DNA of 64,000 bases from Eustoma russellianum. Its lineage: Eukaryota > Streptophyta > Magnoliopsida > Gentianales > Gentianaceae. The notes beneath the pieces were generated by a model, which was given only the letters and a program-made list of their open reading frames with translations, searched no databases and had not been told where the DNA came from. Positions 21,057-31,675 of the stretch are shown here, piece after piece. How positions within the stretch are numbered: the first letter of the stretch is position 1; every line of letters starts with the position of its first letter. The stretch spans positions 44,580,321 to 44,644,320 of the forward strand of contig AP025040.1 in the NCBI GenBank assembly GCA_036186865.1, in the 5' to 3' direction. Both the position numbers and the translations under genes were made by a program.

Positions 21057-23009
21057 ATGGCTCCTGTTGGAAGAATGCGCCTGATTTGTTATACAGAAGA
21101 CCTTACCAATGGCCAGCCAATATATGTTTCGTCAAATTGCCTGCCTGTTAAGGCTTTCAATTTTGAACCTGCTGGGCATGCTTTTCATTCTGTTGCTCTA
21201 AGTCTACTTGGTATTTCTGAGGAAGAAAATATTGATGATGAAAAGAGTGACACTTCAAATGACAAAGAGCAGACGTATAGTCAATCGTCAGATTCCTACA
21301 GCAGCAAGGGTAAAAAGAAATCTGGCTCTGGGGCAACACAACAAGATCATTATGCTCTTTTGGGATTGAGTCATTTAAGATATCTGGCTACGGAGGATCA
21401 AATACGAAAAAGCTATCGTGAGGCTGCCCTAAAGCATCACCCTGATAAGCAGGCATTGCTTCTCCTTGCTGAGGAAACTGAAGCAGCAAAACAAGCAAAG
21501 AAAGATGAAATAGAAAACCACTTCAAGGCCATCCAAGAATCATATGAGGTCCTGATTGACCCTCTCAGAAGAAGAATTTACGATTCAACAGATGAGTTCG
21601 ATGATGAAATTCCAACTGACTGTGCACCACAGGACTTCTTCAAGGTTTTTGGACCAGCTTTCATGAGGAATGGGCGTTGGTCAGTGAACCAACCAGTCCC
21701 TTCACTAGGGGATGATAAGACCTCACTTAAAGAAGTCGATGACTTCTATGATTTTTGGTACAGCTTCAAAAGCTGGCGAGAATTTCCACATGCTGATGAA
21801 TTTGACGTTGAGCAAGCTGAATCTAGGGATCACCGAAGGTGGATGGAAAGACAGAACGCCAAGCTCTCTGAGAAGGCTAGGAAAGAAGAGTATGTCCGCA
21901 TACGCGCTCTCATTTCTAATGCTTATAAGAGGGACCCGAGAATACTGAGAAGAAAAGAGTTGGAGAAAGCTGAGAAGCAGAGGAAAAAGGAGGCGAAATT
22001 TCTGGCTAAGAAATTGCAGGAGGAAGAAGCAGGAAGGATTGCTGAAGAGGAGAGGTGCAGGAAAGAGGAGGAAGATAAAAAGGCTGCTGAAGTTGCTTTG
22101 CAACAGAAGAAACTGAGGGAGAAGGAGAAAAAACTTTTGCGTAAAGAGAGAACCAGGCTTCGTTCACTTTCGGCTCGAGTTTTGTCCCAACATCTACTTG
22201 ATATCAATGAGGAGAATGTGGAAGGTCTGTGTACGTCACTTGATATGGATCAAATGAAGCGTTTGTGTGATAATATTGAGGGGAAGGAAGAAATTGAGAA
22301 GGCAAAGATCCTGAAAAGCATGCTGGGAGGTGATCACTGCTCCAAGGATGAAAGAAAAGATGAGAGGAGGCCTCAACAGAATGGTTCTTTGGAGGTTAAT
22401 GGACAAATTCGAACCGCTATCACTGGAAAAACAGAGAAACCATGGGGCAAAGAAGAGATTGAGCTTCTGAGGAAGGGTGTGCTGAAATACCCCAAGGGGA
22501 CATCTCGCAGATGGGAAGTTATTTCAGAATATATTGGTACAGGGAGATCCGTTGAAGAGATTTTAAAAGCAACCAAAACTGTTCTTCTCCAGAAGCCTGA
22601 CTCAGCCAAAGCCTTTGACTCCTTCCTTGAGAAAAGGAAGCCAGCACCATCAATTGCATCTCCTCTCACTAGTAGGGAAGAAGTGGCAGGAGAATCTGGA
22701 AGTAATGCAACCGAGGTCCGTGCACCCAAGTCTGAGAATATGCAAGAATCCCCGCCTGCACGTACAAATCAAAAAAGCTCAGATTTGACTGGTGAAAACG
22801 TTGTTTCTTCGACTTCAGATCAAGACACATGGTCTACTGTTCAAGAAAGAGCCCTGATTCAGGCCTTGAAAACTTTCCCCAAGGAGACTAGCCAAAGATG
22901 GGAACGTGTTGCGGCTGCGGTTCCTGGAAAGACCGTGAACCAATGTAAGAAGAAATTTGTTCTGCTGAAAGACAGCTTCAGAAGCAAGAAAGGTGACGGT
23001 CAACAGTGA
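21057..23009 (+). CDS. ZRF1: ZRF1/DNAJC2 (GlsA/zuotin-like) J-domain plus SANT protein
   Basis: 650-aa protein in one coding exon. The N-terminal zuotin-type region is followed by a J domain at about residues 97-175, with the HPD triad at 128-130 that activates Hsp70. Then comes the zuotin homology region (DDFYDFWYSFKSWREF near 230) and a long Lys/Glu-rich helical stretch at about 295-375, likely ribosome-binding. Two SANT/Myb-like domains lie at about 461-512 (WGKEEIELLRKGVLKYPKG) and 590-640 (WSTVQERALIQALKTFPKE). Family members act as ribosome-associated Hsp40 cochaperones, and in plants and animals as chromatin readers linked to H2A ubiquitin. The length fits plant ZRF1a/b. A 5' leader exon near 19960-20116 with a donor at 20117 and an acceptor at 21031 is plausible, as in relatives with leader introns. 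The gene appears intact. Confidence 0.95.
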   Translation: MAPVGRMRLICYTEDLTNGQPIYVSSNCLPVKAFNFEPAGHAFHSVALSLLGISEEENIDDEKSDTSNDKEQTYSQSSDSYSSKGKKKSGSGATQQDHYALLGLSHLRYLATEDQIRKSYREAALKHHPDKQALLLLAEETEAAKQAKKDEIENHFKAIQESYEVLIDPLRRRIYDSTDEFDDEIPTDCAPQDFFKVFGPAFMRNGRWSVNQPVPSLGDDKTSLKEVDDFYDFWYSFKSWREFPHADEFDVEQAESRDHRRWMERQNAKLSEKARKEEYVRIRALISNAYKRDPRILRRKELEKAEKQRKKEAKFLAKKLQEEEAGRIAEEERCRKEEEDKKAAEVALQQKKLREKEKKLLRKERTRLRSLSARVLSQHLLDINEENVEGLCTSLDMDQMKRLCDNIEGKEEIEKAKILKSMLGGDHCSKDERKDERRPQQNGSLEVNGQIRTAITGKTEKPWGKEEIELLRKGVLKYPKGTSRRWEVISEYIGTGRSVEEILKATKTVLLQKPDSAKAFDSFLEKRKPAPSIASPLTSREEVAGESGSNATEVRAPKSENMQESPPARTNQKSSDLTGENVVSSTSDQDTWSTVQERALIQALKTFPKETSQRWERVAAAVPGKTVNQCKKKFVLLKDSFRSKKGDGQQ

Positions 23010-23840
23010 ATCCTGCGCCTTTATCATGGAGTTGATGCTCCAATTATTTTGCCCAGTGGTAACTTACTACAGAGATATTGCTAAGGTAGTTAAATTCTCC
23101 CCTCCCTCCCCGGCCCCCCTATTGATAATTCTTTTTGGTATACTATGTCATGTTAAACATGATGCATTCCGTATGACAAAGATGCATTAGATGTTTGGCA
23201 CAAGAAATTCTGTTACCTGTACTGTATCAAGAAATTGTGGAGTCGCTGACACGAGACGCGGCGAGAACCATACCTATTTTGATGTCGTATGCAAGCACAG
23301 TAAAAGGGAAGAGGAAGTACTTATTCAGTATCTGAGTTTGTAGACATGCTTTTGGTCTGTCTGGTCTTTTAGGAATGGTTTTGCTGTTTTCCCTTCCTCT
23401 TCTGCAATTCACACTGTTTTGCTAGGGCTGTATGCATTGAAATTATATGGTAGAGAGCAATATAAAAAATCGTTATTAAGCTTGGAAGGTATAGGGCAGT
23501 TTTGTATTGAAATCAACTGTGTCTATTTTCACTTCAGTTTATCTTATGTTGAATGAATGAAAGATATGCAAGCATGGAAATAAGTCTTTCTCTCTCTTAT
23601 TGTTTATTTGATGTCGTTAGAATATACTCGATATGATGGTTGTTAATAACTTCGAAAATATGTCGTTAGAATATACTGGGTCAGGATGATGAAGGCAACC
23701 GTTACATCTCTTGTTTTACTGAAGATTTTCATGGAGACTTGTTGATGATTATTAGAAGGCAAAATTTTAATCCTTGTGTCAAATTCTAACAATGGAAGTT
23801 TTGGATAAGAATCTTTAACATCTACAATGATGATCTAGCA
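23010..23840 (+). other. 3' UTR and downstream flank of ZRF1
   Basis: No gene. Probable 3' UTR to about 23580, where AATGAATGAAAG and TATAAAAAA-type A-rich signals occur. No repeats recognised. Confidence 0.4.
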
Positions 23841-23854
23841 TCTAGAGCTTATTA

Positions 23855-23960
23855 CGGGTATGGCGCGGGGTATGAGAATTCAGATGTGCGCAACTATACC
23901 CATGTGTTAGAAATACAAAAAGATTGTTCTGTTCCAGTTTACATTTTAAGACAAGATCAA
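23855..23960 (-). mobile_element. TTG-tail SINE fragment
   Basis: Contains GGGTATGAGAATTCAGATGTG, then CGCAACTATACCCATGTGTTAGAAATAC, the minus-strand body shared with the copies at 28643, 35100, 36247 and 40575. Both ends are missing. Confidence 0.55.
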
Positions 23961-24214
23961 GAACCCGGTGCAACAGAGAGTGGAACAGAGAGTGTTCATG
24001 TTCCAGCCATTGCATCAATCTTGTAGTCGTGGGGCTTCTTGCTTAATGATTCTGCTCATGAAGCTGTTGTAAGAAATTACCGGGAAAGCATTGTTCTGGG
24101 CGTACTAAGTAATGTTGAAATTGTTGAATAGCGCCTAGCAAAATATTTTTGTCTTGAAAATCAACCTCATAAAGAATACGTTTGTACAATGTGAGGAAAA
24201 AGTAGGTAGGTGTA

Positions 24215-24350
24215 AAAGAACGTTTCCGGTGCACTAGACTAACGTATTTGTGTAGGGTCTAGAGAGGAATCATATCGTTTACCCTATACTTTTTTGTGTA
24301 AGAGACTGTTTCTCCAGTTCGAATTATTGACTTCAAGGTTTCTGATCTCT
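24215..24350 (-). mobile_element. Au-like SINE remnant
   Basis: Reads GTGCACTAGACTAACG, AGGGTCTAGAGAGGAATC, then GAGACTGTTTCTCCAGTTCG on the plus strand, the inverse of Au SINE sequence (B box CGAACTGGAG, tail with CTAGTGCACC). Partly degraded. Confidence 0.65.
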
Positions 24351-24499
24351 ATATATACAGTTTATGTCTAAGAATTTAATAGTCTGAACAATAAAAATTA
24401 AGTTAATTCTGAACTTTCATGAACTCAGGTAATCCAAGTTCAAGGAAGTCAAGCCTACGGATGAAAAGATGTACAATTTTGGAATAGATGATTCCAAAA

Positions 24500-24645
24500 T
24501 ACTTACGGCTAACACAAGCACGCCCGATTCGTTCTGCTCGTAACAATCCAATAAGTTCTCCAGGTAAAAAAACATTAGACATTCCGTCTTCTGAAACCAA
24601 CACTTTTGATGTTATTTGACGTACAATAATTTGGATATGAGGAAA
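24500..24645 (-). pseudogene. rpoC2: Nuclear plastid DNA fragment: rpoC2
   Basis: The minus strand encodes IIVRQITSKVLVSEDGMSNV followed by a segment with FLPGELIGLLRAERIGRA, which I recognise as an internal block of the plastid RNA polymerase beta'' subunit. Homology stops abruptly near 24500, where the next residues (CVSRKYF) no longer fit, and near 24640. It is only about 140 bp, with no start or expression signals, so it is a nuclear plastid insertion. High residue identity suggests a fairly recent transfer or limited decay. Confidence 0.8.
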
Positions 24646-24679
24646 ATTTTACAATAATAGGGAAATTTTATGACAAGTG

Positions 24680-24930
24680 CATTTGACCTTTCAAAAATTC
24701 ATAAAGCGGATCAAGATATAGCATCAAACATTTAGGGGCTATGGAGAAATAGGTAAAACATCCCATGAGGAAATTGTATAACTGCCATTTCAGCTTTCTG
24801 TTCAATGGTAAAGTCGGGAAACAACATACATATGTTTTTAATACATGTATATAGTTGCGTACATCTGACTCCTTTACACCTGCCATAAATAGAAGCATCT
24901 AACGCAATGTGGTAATGTTGTTCTTCTTTC
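24680..24930 (+). mobile_element. Degraded TTG-tail SINE
   Basis: Contains ATAGTTGCGTACATCTGACTC, AAGCATCTAACGCAATGTGG and TAATGTTGTTCTTC, matching the 3' half of the family seen at 30940 and 41860. The 5' half is poorly conserved. Bases 24960-25200 downstream show nothing identifiable. Confidence 0.5.
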
Positions 24931-25201
24931 AGCAACATAAACATTAGAACTCTACTTGTATAAGAAGGGACCTTATTTTGTGTTAGCTATGGCAAGTTAG
25001 CATCTTGATTTACGTAAATTTCTTAGTTAAAATATATCATGTATCAATAAAAAGTCATACTCACGTTATATCATTGTATATTTAGTAAAGTTGATGCGTT
25101 CTTTATAATTCATTTATAAAAATTCTTAACTCTTAACAACCTTTTACATTTATGCCCGTCTTCATTATGAACTTCATATGACATATATCTACTTCAAACT
25201 A

Positions 25202-25512
25202 AGGTGTTAACGAACTGAGCCGAGCAGAATACTAGGTTTTCGGATTCATATTTGTTTAGCTAGACGAAATGTTTGGCTCGATTCGTTTACTGTAACGAGC
25301 TTTAAAATTGGTTTGAGTTCGATTCAATAACACTACAACCGCTTAAATGAGCTAAACTGTTCGCGAACAGTTCGACTCGTTTTAGTAAACGAACTCAAAC
25401 AGGTGTTCGAATTCGGCTCGTTTAAGTAAAATTAACGAACGAACTTAAATCAAATACGAATCGAACACAAATTGTTCGCAAACTGTTCAGTTCGATTAAT
25501 ACCCTAGTAGTT
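25202..25512. mobile_element. hAT-like MITE, different subfamily
   Basis: Ends CTAAGGTGTTAACGAACTGA and the inverse of CTAGGGTATTAATCGAACTG. Inside are repeated GTTCG/CGAAC motifs in both orientations, including GTTCGCGAACAGTTCG. No clean 8-bp duplication is seen and no ORF is present. Confidence 0.6.
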
Positions 25513-25787
25513 CGATTTTGGTTGCAATTTGTCAAAGGGAAAAAAAAAAAAAAGAGAGAAATATAAACTAGTCAAACTACTTCTTCTTCTTCTTCTTCTT
25601 TTTTTGGTTTACATCCAATCAAAGTAAAATTGGTACATAGCAATCAAACACAAACATGGGTCCGTAAAAATTTTAGATTTTTAGGTCTCTTAAATACAAA
25701 GGTCTATGACTTTCTTAGACGATGTCTACCCCCGTTTGACGATTTTAGAGCCAAAATTATCATACGTTTTGAAAGAAATACACACAC

Positions 25788-25968
25788 GGTTGGGATCTCT
25801 TAACCCTCAATTTCCTCACCCCTTTATGATCGCACGACACGTGGCAGTAAGGGGGTGGTGAGGCTAGATGAGGGTCACACACATCTAGTCTCACCACCTC
25901 CCTTGCTGCCACGTATCGCGCGATCACACGTCACCGTATCTATTTTGCGGTGAGAGGATCCTATCCCC
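25788..25968. mobile_element. Mutator-like MITE with G-box palindrome (copy 4)
   Basis: Ends GGTTGGGATCTC and GGATCCTATCCC match the family inverted repeat. It contains GACACGTGGCAG (perfect ABRE/G-box) and the shared GTGAGGCTAGATGAGGGTCA core, with CCACGTATCGCG on the other side. The target duplication is blurred by flanking CA repeats. It lies about 1 kb upstream of the P4H ATG. Confidence 0.82.
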
Positions 25969-25969
25969 A

Positions 25970-26973
25970 CACGCGCACACATATATACACACACTAGTCC
26001 AACTAATTTTACACATGCTTTTATGAGCTGCTAAAGCATATTAGTGGTTCATGCCTGTGTACCAAACTTATTTTTTATCACAAAACGTGTCACCAACTTC
26101 CTTAACAAAGCCCCACACCCCAAATGGGCGGAAAAAATAAAAAAGAAGTCAACTAACGTGTAATGTTTGTACTTGTTATTCCGGAGAAAAATTTCAAATC
26201 TCAGCTACATCAGAGCCCCATATAAGCTTTGTAAAAGATACACATCAGAAATGAAATCAACGGTTTTTTAGATTAGTAAAACGTTAGTAGATAAATCATA
26301 TAAAGAGTCAATGCAAATCAGGTTTGTAACCCAGCGTTTAACTGGGTCAGATTCACACCTTTGGCTCTTGGTTCATATGACATTGTTGCTCAGCACCTAA
26401 TTGAGTCGGATTCAGATCATTATTATTCACTCCCAGATAGCACTGTTGTTCCTACGATATGCGTGTCATGGTTCGAACATGTATATTTCTAGAGCAATGT
26501 TCCAATCCGAATATAAACCGAGTTATATAATGAAGATTGTAATTGTTATTCTTCATGTGATATTTATTCTTATCTTATAACCACACTACTTGAAGCTTTC
26601 ATGCAATCATGTATATATATACATGTGTGTATATATATATATGCGCACACACAACGTTATAATATGTTTATGCTATATAATATGTATATATTTAGACGGT
26701 TACGCACCTTATAACTTATACCGTCGGCTGCTAGTAGTTTTTCATTTTAAATTTTAAAGACTCGCCCAAGAAATAATTTATTGATAATATGAAAACCTGG
26801 AACCCTTTATAATTAACAAAATCAAAATAATCTACGCGGCTTCTTCTTTCTCCCAAAAATACCTGCTCAGCAAATCTCAGTACCAAATTAATTTTTTTTT
26901 TAATTTCTATTTTTATCTCCAAAACTTAGTTGTTAGCCGATATTTTCTCTGAACTGAGGTTGCCGGAATAAAA
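25970..26973. other. Upstream region of the P4H gene
   Basis: Non-coding. It holds a TA/CA microsatellite at about 26609-26655 and an AT-rich stretch. The transcription start is presumably within about 26880-26973, but no clear TATA box is seen. Confidence 0.4.
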
Positions 26974-29900
26974 ATGGTGGTGAAAGGAAGGCACAGTCGT
27001 GGTCCGTCGCGGCGGACGGCGTCTAATTCCACATTCATCTTTGCTATGCTTGTGATTTTTTCTTTTCTTCTAATTACACTATTAGCACTCGGATTTCTCT
27101 CCATTCCTTCCGGCTCCAAGCACTCATCCAAGGCTCACGATCTCAATAATATCGCGCATAATTCTGTCAACCGGTACGTATGAATGGAACTGAGTGGGGA
27201 ACTTTTTTATTTTGTTTCTTTGTTTTTGAATCTTGTTTTTCGGATTTGTGGTTTTGCGATCTGAGGATTGGTGTTGGTTTGTTGTTTTTGGACAGAGGAG
27301 ATGGAAATGGGGGAAAAGATCAGTGGGTTGAAGTCATTTCTTGGGAGCCGAGAGCAGTCATTTATCATAATTTCTTGGTACGTATTGAATTTTGATTACC
27401 TGACTTGACGAAATGTGCTCCGCGGAGTTCGATTTTCTGGCTTCGGAGCTAAATTGAAAAAGAGAGAAGGATTTGGATTCTTGTTTTAAGGGAATTAAGC
27501 TTAAACTGTTCTTTGCTCAGAATTGTTGAAATTCTATGTTCAACCTAATATGCGGCACTTTCAATATCTCACCGAATTTCATTTCCATCTTCACTAGCAA
27601 TTATAATGAGCTTTTTTTTTTAGTGAAAAAGATCTTATTAATTGAAACCATTATACATACAATACAAGGTGCTTTTTATGTATTTACTCTTTTGCAATAA
27701 GGTGGTAATGCTAATAATAGATGGAAGAGCTTTCTTATCCTTGCAGTATTCTGAATATTATCAAGGGAAATAGGCTAGATCATCTCCGGTGACTAGATCA
27801 TACTGAGGCGATGGACCTGCAGTATTTCGATATTTTTTAAAACTAGTATATCTATTTTATATTTTAATCATCCTCAAGATTGATATTCCGGTTAGCCATC
27901 AGCCATGATTTTGTGGCTTTGTTAATCTCCTGCAAGCAGTGATTGATTGCCATATTCTTTTCATATTATTCTATCTGGACTTGAGACATAATCTCATCTC
28001 CATAATAATTTCAGGTAGCCATCTTTTGGTTGCAAAAGTGTTGGCGTATAAGTGGTAGCTTATTTTCATTGACACTTCTCGTGCTCTTTGTCTACAGTCC
28101 AAGGAAGAATGTGAGTATCTCATCAACCTTGCTAAGCCTCAAATGCAAAAGTCAACTGTTGTAGACAGTGCTACTGGCAAGAGTAAAGATAGCAGGTTTT
28201 CTTTTTCCCTCTTATGCTTAAAGTATCAAGGCAAACGTGTGAGGACTAGCATGCTGAAGCTTTTACAGCTGCTTATTTATGCATTAACATTGATTCCCAT
28301 CTCACTGCAGGGTTCGCACAAGCTCTGGAACATTTCTTGCTAGAGGACGTGATAAAACGATCAGGGATATTGAGAAAAGGATTGCAGATTTCACCTTCAT
28401 ACCTGTTGGTATGTCAAAGATGCTTATTCTTGTTGCTGTTGATTTTCCATAAGTTATTTATTTGTCTATTATCATAATATCAGTGGATCTGTCCACTCTG
28501 TCTGAATTCCTTCATTGTCTTAGAGTGGCACCATAATTGAACTGCAACAATGTTTTGCATGAATATAAAGCAAGAAGGCGTACCTTTCCTTGTGCCCCTT
28601 TGAACCATAGCTCAACATTAGAGGATGGAAGCTTTCTATAGTACCACAACAACATTACTCCATTGCTTTAAAGGTCTCCGTTTATGTCGGGGGTAAGGGG
28701 GTCGAGTGTACGCAAACCTTACCCATATGTTGGAAACAGACAGGTTGTTTCCGGATGACACATAATAAAAATTGCGTCAAGTTGTGTCGATCGGGTGCTA
28801 CTTCACAATATAAAAGCATAACCAATTTAATTAGTCATTTGCTTTATTCCATCATATACCAAAGTTAATGAATAGTTGTTATTGACTCCATTGGAAATGG
28901 AAATAGGAAGCTTTCTATAGTGCATCAACTTTTTGAATCTTGACATATTTCACAACATTTATCTTCTGCTTCTGTAAACATGTTCAACTTAACCACTTGC
29001 ATGTCCTACTAGTACTTTAGGTGAGAATTAAACATTACCTTTTGCTCAGATCGTCAGTTTACCTTCTAACTCGGACCCCTCGTACTAGTATTTAGGGTAA
29101 GATTTGAAACGTTACCTTTAATTGAGATCATTTGTTTAACACCGGCACCCCCCCACTCCCCCTCTCACCCCCCAAAAAAGGGAAAGAGAAAAACCTCCCG
29201 TGCTTGACTTTTGATCTGTATTCCTAGGTGTCTCTTCTCCTTATTTTTTCTTAATCAACGTTGTCTATCGTACCCCAAAATTTGGGCTCTGCCATTGTAC
29301 CATAGGCAGATATCCACAATAACAAGAGGCTACTGGTAGCTTTTACAAATACCCCATAACCATCGATAAACATCTGACTGAGTCATGTTTGAACATGAAG
29401 GGAAAACATAATAATTATTATTATTGTTAACTTTTTTCAAGGTTCAAGGTCAAAATGTGAAGTTCTTTGGTCAATATCCTTGGCATCTCAATGCTTAGTG
29501 GCGTTGCATCTCCTTAGTTTCTCTTGCGCTCATGTATTGCATCCTTGTGGTTCTTCATTAAGATCGATAAGTTTTTTGAATGTAGGTGATAAGTACTGTT
29601 GTTAGTTGGACTTTCATGTTAGTGTACATCGAGACCATTTTGACACTCCTAGTGATTTTGGAACTGACAGAGCATGGGGAGGGACTTCAAGTTCTCCACT
29701 ATGAAGTGGGTCAGAAATATGAGCCTCACTACGATTACTTTCTTGATGACTTCAATACTAAAAATGGTGGTCAGCGCATAGCCACAGTGCTCATGTACCT
29801 GTAAGCTGTTTCTTTCTTTTTAGTCACACCTCTCTCTCTCTCTCTCTCTCTCTCTCCCCCAAGTTTCCACTGAATTTTAGTTGGCCGTAGTCTGATTCAT

Positions 29901-30320
29901 TTGGTTTTGATTTTTGCCGAAACATTGTTTGTAGGTCGGATGTTGAAGAGGGTGGAGAAACAGTTTTCCCTGCAGCCAAAGGCAATATTAGTGCTGTACC
30001 ATGGTGGGACGAGCTATCAGAATGTGGAAAAGGAGGACTCTCTGTGAAACCTAAGATGGGTGATGCATTGCTTTTCTGGAGCATGAAACCTGATGCAACT
30101 CTTGATCCTTCAAGTCTGCATGGTAAGTTATTCTGTTTATATGTCTGTGTAATAATGGTTAATAGCTGATGGATTATCTTTCATGACGGTAACTTGATAT
30201 ATCACTAACTCATTGTTTGATCGTATTTTTACTCCTGTGCTTCTAGGGGGCTGTGCTGTTATTAGAGGGAACAAGTGGTCATCCACAAAATGGATGCGTG
30301 TGAGCGAGTACAAAGTCTAA
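26974..30320 (+). CDS. P4H: Prolyl 4-hydroxylase (2-oxoglutarate/Fe(II) dioxygenase), 7 exons
   Basis: Hydroxylates proline residues of hydroxyproline-rich cell-wall glycoproteins in the ER/Golgi, using Fe(II), 2-oxoglutarate and O2. Exons: 26974-27173, 27296-27377, 28098-28195, 28311-28408, 29671-29800, 29935-30122, 30247-30320. All junctions are GT-AG and in frame: 870 nt, 289 aa. A basic N-terminus followed by one hydrophobic segment (about residues 19-43) predicts a type II membrane anchor. The catalytic core has the HxD pair H179/D181 (PHYDYF), the distal His H265 (SLHGG) and Lys K275 (RGNKW) for the 2-oxoglutarate carboxylate. Conserved blocks include GLQVLHYEVGQKYEPH and SDVEEGGETVFP. 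The length is typical of plant P4Hs. The start is supported by the anchor that follows it. Intron 4 (28409-29670) contains a SINE. Confidence 0.95.
28643..28865 (-). mobile_element. TTG-tail SINE in P4H intron 4
   Basis: On the plus strand it reads CAACAACATTACTCCATTGC, GTACGCAAACCTTACCC, GACAGGTTGTTTCCGGATGA, CGTCAAGTTGTGTCGATC, then ACTTCACAATATAAAAGC. This is the inverse of the family consensus, tail first. It lies antisense inside the intron at 28409-29670 and does not touch splice sites. Confidence 0.8.
29827..29857 (+). repeat. CT microsatellite in P4H intron 5
   Basis: About 14 CT units start 27 nt after the exon 5 donor (29801). The pyrimidine run could influence splicing, but the real acceptor is further on, at 29934. 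Confidence 0.8.
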
Positions 30321-30939
30321 CTTAGTAGGCAAGAGGTGAACTTCAATACTGAAGATAACTTTTTTTAAGTACAATCTGACGTACTCTTTGAAAGTATATT
30401 TGGTGCTACTCATTGTTGATTCACTTGTTCTTTATCAAGCATTTATAGTAATATTGTATTCTCTTGATTGCAGTCTTTTGAGCCTTATGCATTTTTCCAA
30501 AAAGAGATCTGAAAAGATTCTCTGGTTCTGATGCAAACTTGCCTTTGCATGCCTCTGAATGTGTGTTTTAAGGAATCCTCTGTTCTCTTGTCGTTATGTG
30601 ATTATGTTCCCTCCATTTCATGATTTAACTAGAGTAGTTGCATGAGTGGTTTACAGAAAACATCAAAGTCCTAGGATGGCTCTTCAAGTCCAAGAACATA
30701 TGACAGAAGGATGGGGATAGTTGGACCACGAAACTTTTAAGAACTTGGCTAAATCAACCGTGCTATGGAATATGGATGACTGCATTTTGTTGGGACGTGG
30801 GGTGTGTGGGGTAGGGCAGGGAGAAGGGAAGAAGAGAAGGAAATGTTTATTGGATCTACGTTCTACCTACCTGCCATTGATCAAGTTGCTGGATGATTTA
30901 TACAACTTGATGTTTAGATCCTAGTGGTTGATTCACTAA

Positions 30940-31120
30940 ATAGGCTGTACTTTTTATATTGTGAAGTAGCAGTTGATTGACACAGCTTGACGTATCATTA
31001 TGGGTCATCCGGAAACAACCTCCGTGTGTTTCTAACACATGAGTATGGTTACATAATCCGACCCTCTGTACCCCACCATAGGCAGGAGCCTCTAAGACAA
31101 TGAGGTAATGTTGTTGTTGA
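30940..31120 (+). mobile_element. TTG-tail SINE
   Basis: Carries TTTTTATATTGTGAAGTAGC, CACAGCTTGACGTATC, GGGTCATCCGGAAACAACC, TTTCTAACACATGAGTATGG and CAGGAGCCTCTAAGACAATG, ending in AATGTTGTTGTTG. The GGAAACAACCTC and CGTACATCCGACCC-type blocks resemble TS/Au SINE bodies. It lies downstream of P4H. Bases 30321-30940 between them are 3' UTR/flank without a recognised gene. Confidence 0.75.
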
Positions 31121-31535
31121 TGATGTTTGGATAAACCAGCATTTCGGTGATGATCAGCTCAATGGTTTTTGGATTTATATATACTTGCTGTTAAAGTTCA
31201 GTATATAGTCATATTTCTATTCCGTTTCACCAATTCACTTGTTGGATCTTTAATGGCAGGTTCTGATGTTGTATTGTCTGTAAAATGTGATGTTAGAAGT
31301 CTGACCAGGGCTCTACATATCGCCATACAAACCTAGCTGTACACCGTCACGGATATTGGGTTCTCAATCCCTTCTGTTTACATGCTCTATTTACTACTGC
31401 CTGTAGTTAGTTATACTTATCAAGAGGTGTAATATGTCCCGACAGAATAAAAGGATGGGGATTTTCCCGAGCCTTTTCGTTTCCTTTTCTCTAAGCAGGT
31501 TTCAGCTGAGTTAAAATGACAGTTTTTTTTGTGTG

Positions 31536-31538
31536 TCG

Positions 31539-31572
<34 letters not shown>

Positions 31573-31586
31573 GGGGGGGGGGGGGT
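31536..31586 (+). repeat. Homopolymer tract: long T run followed by G run
   Basis: About 34 T directly followed by about 13 G. On the minus strand this is a C run followed by an A run. It may be unstable and its exact length may be unreliable in assembly. Confidence 0.85.
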
Positions 31587-31675
31587 GTGTCTGGGATATC
31601 ATTACCTTAAGAGATATTGTATGACTTGGTGCAGATGCAGCACGGTGAATTTGTTGGGTTATATTTGTTATAAAA

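Noticed and set aside
21723..22729. Minus-strand open frames of 94-126 codons across ZRF1
   Set aside because: They are mirror frames of the Lys/Glu-rich coding region and show no domain of their own.
24500..24645. A link between the rpoC2 fragment and the plastid-polymerase-anchoring NIP-like gene at 51 kb
   Set aside because: They are 27 kb apart, rpoC2 belongs to the other plastid polymerase, and the fragment is only about 140 bp; coincidence is the simpler view.
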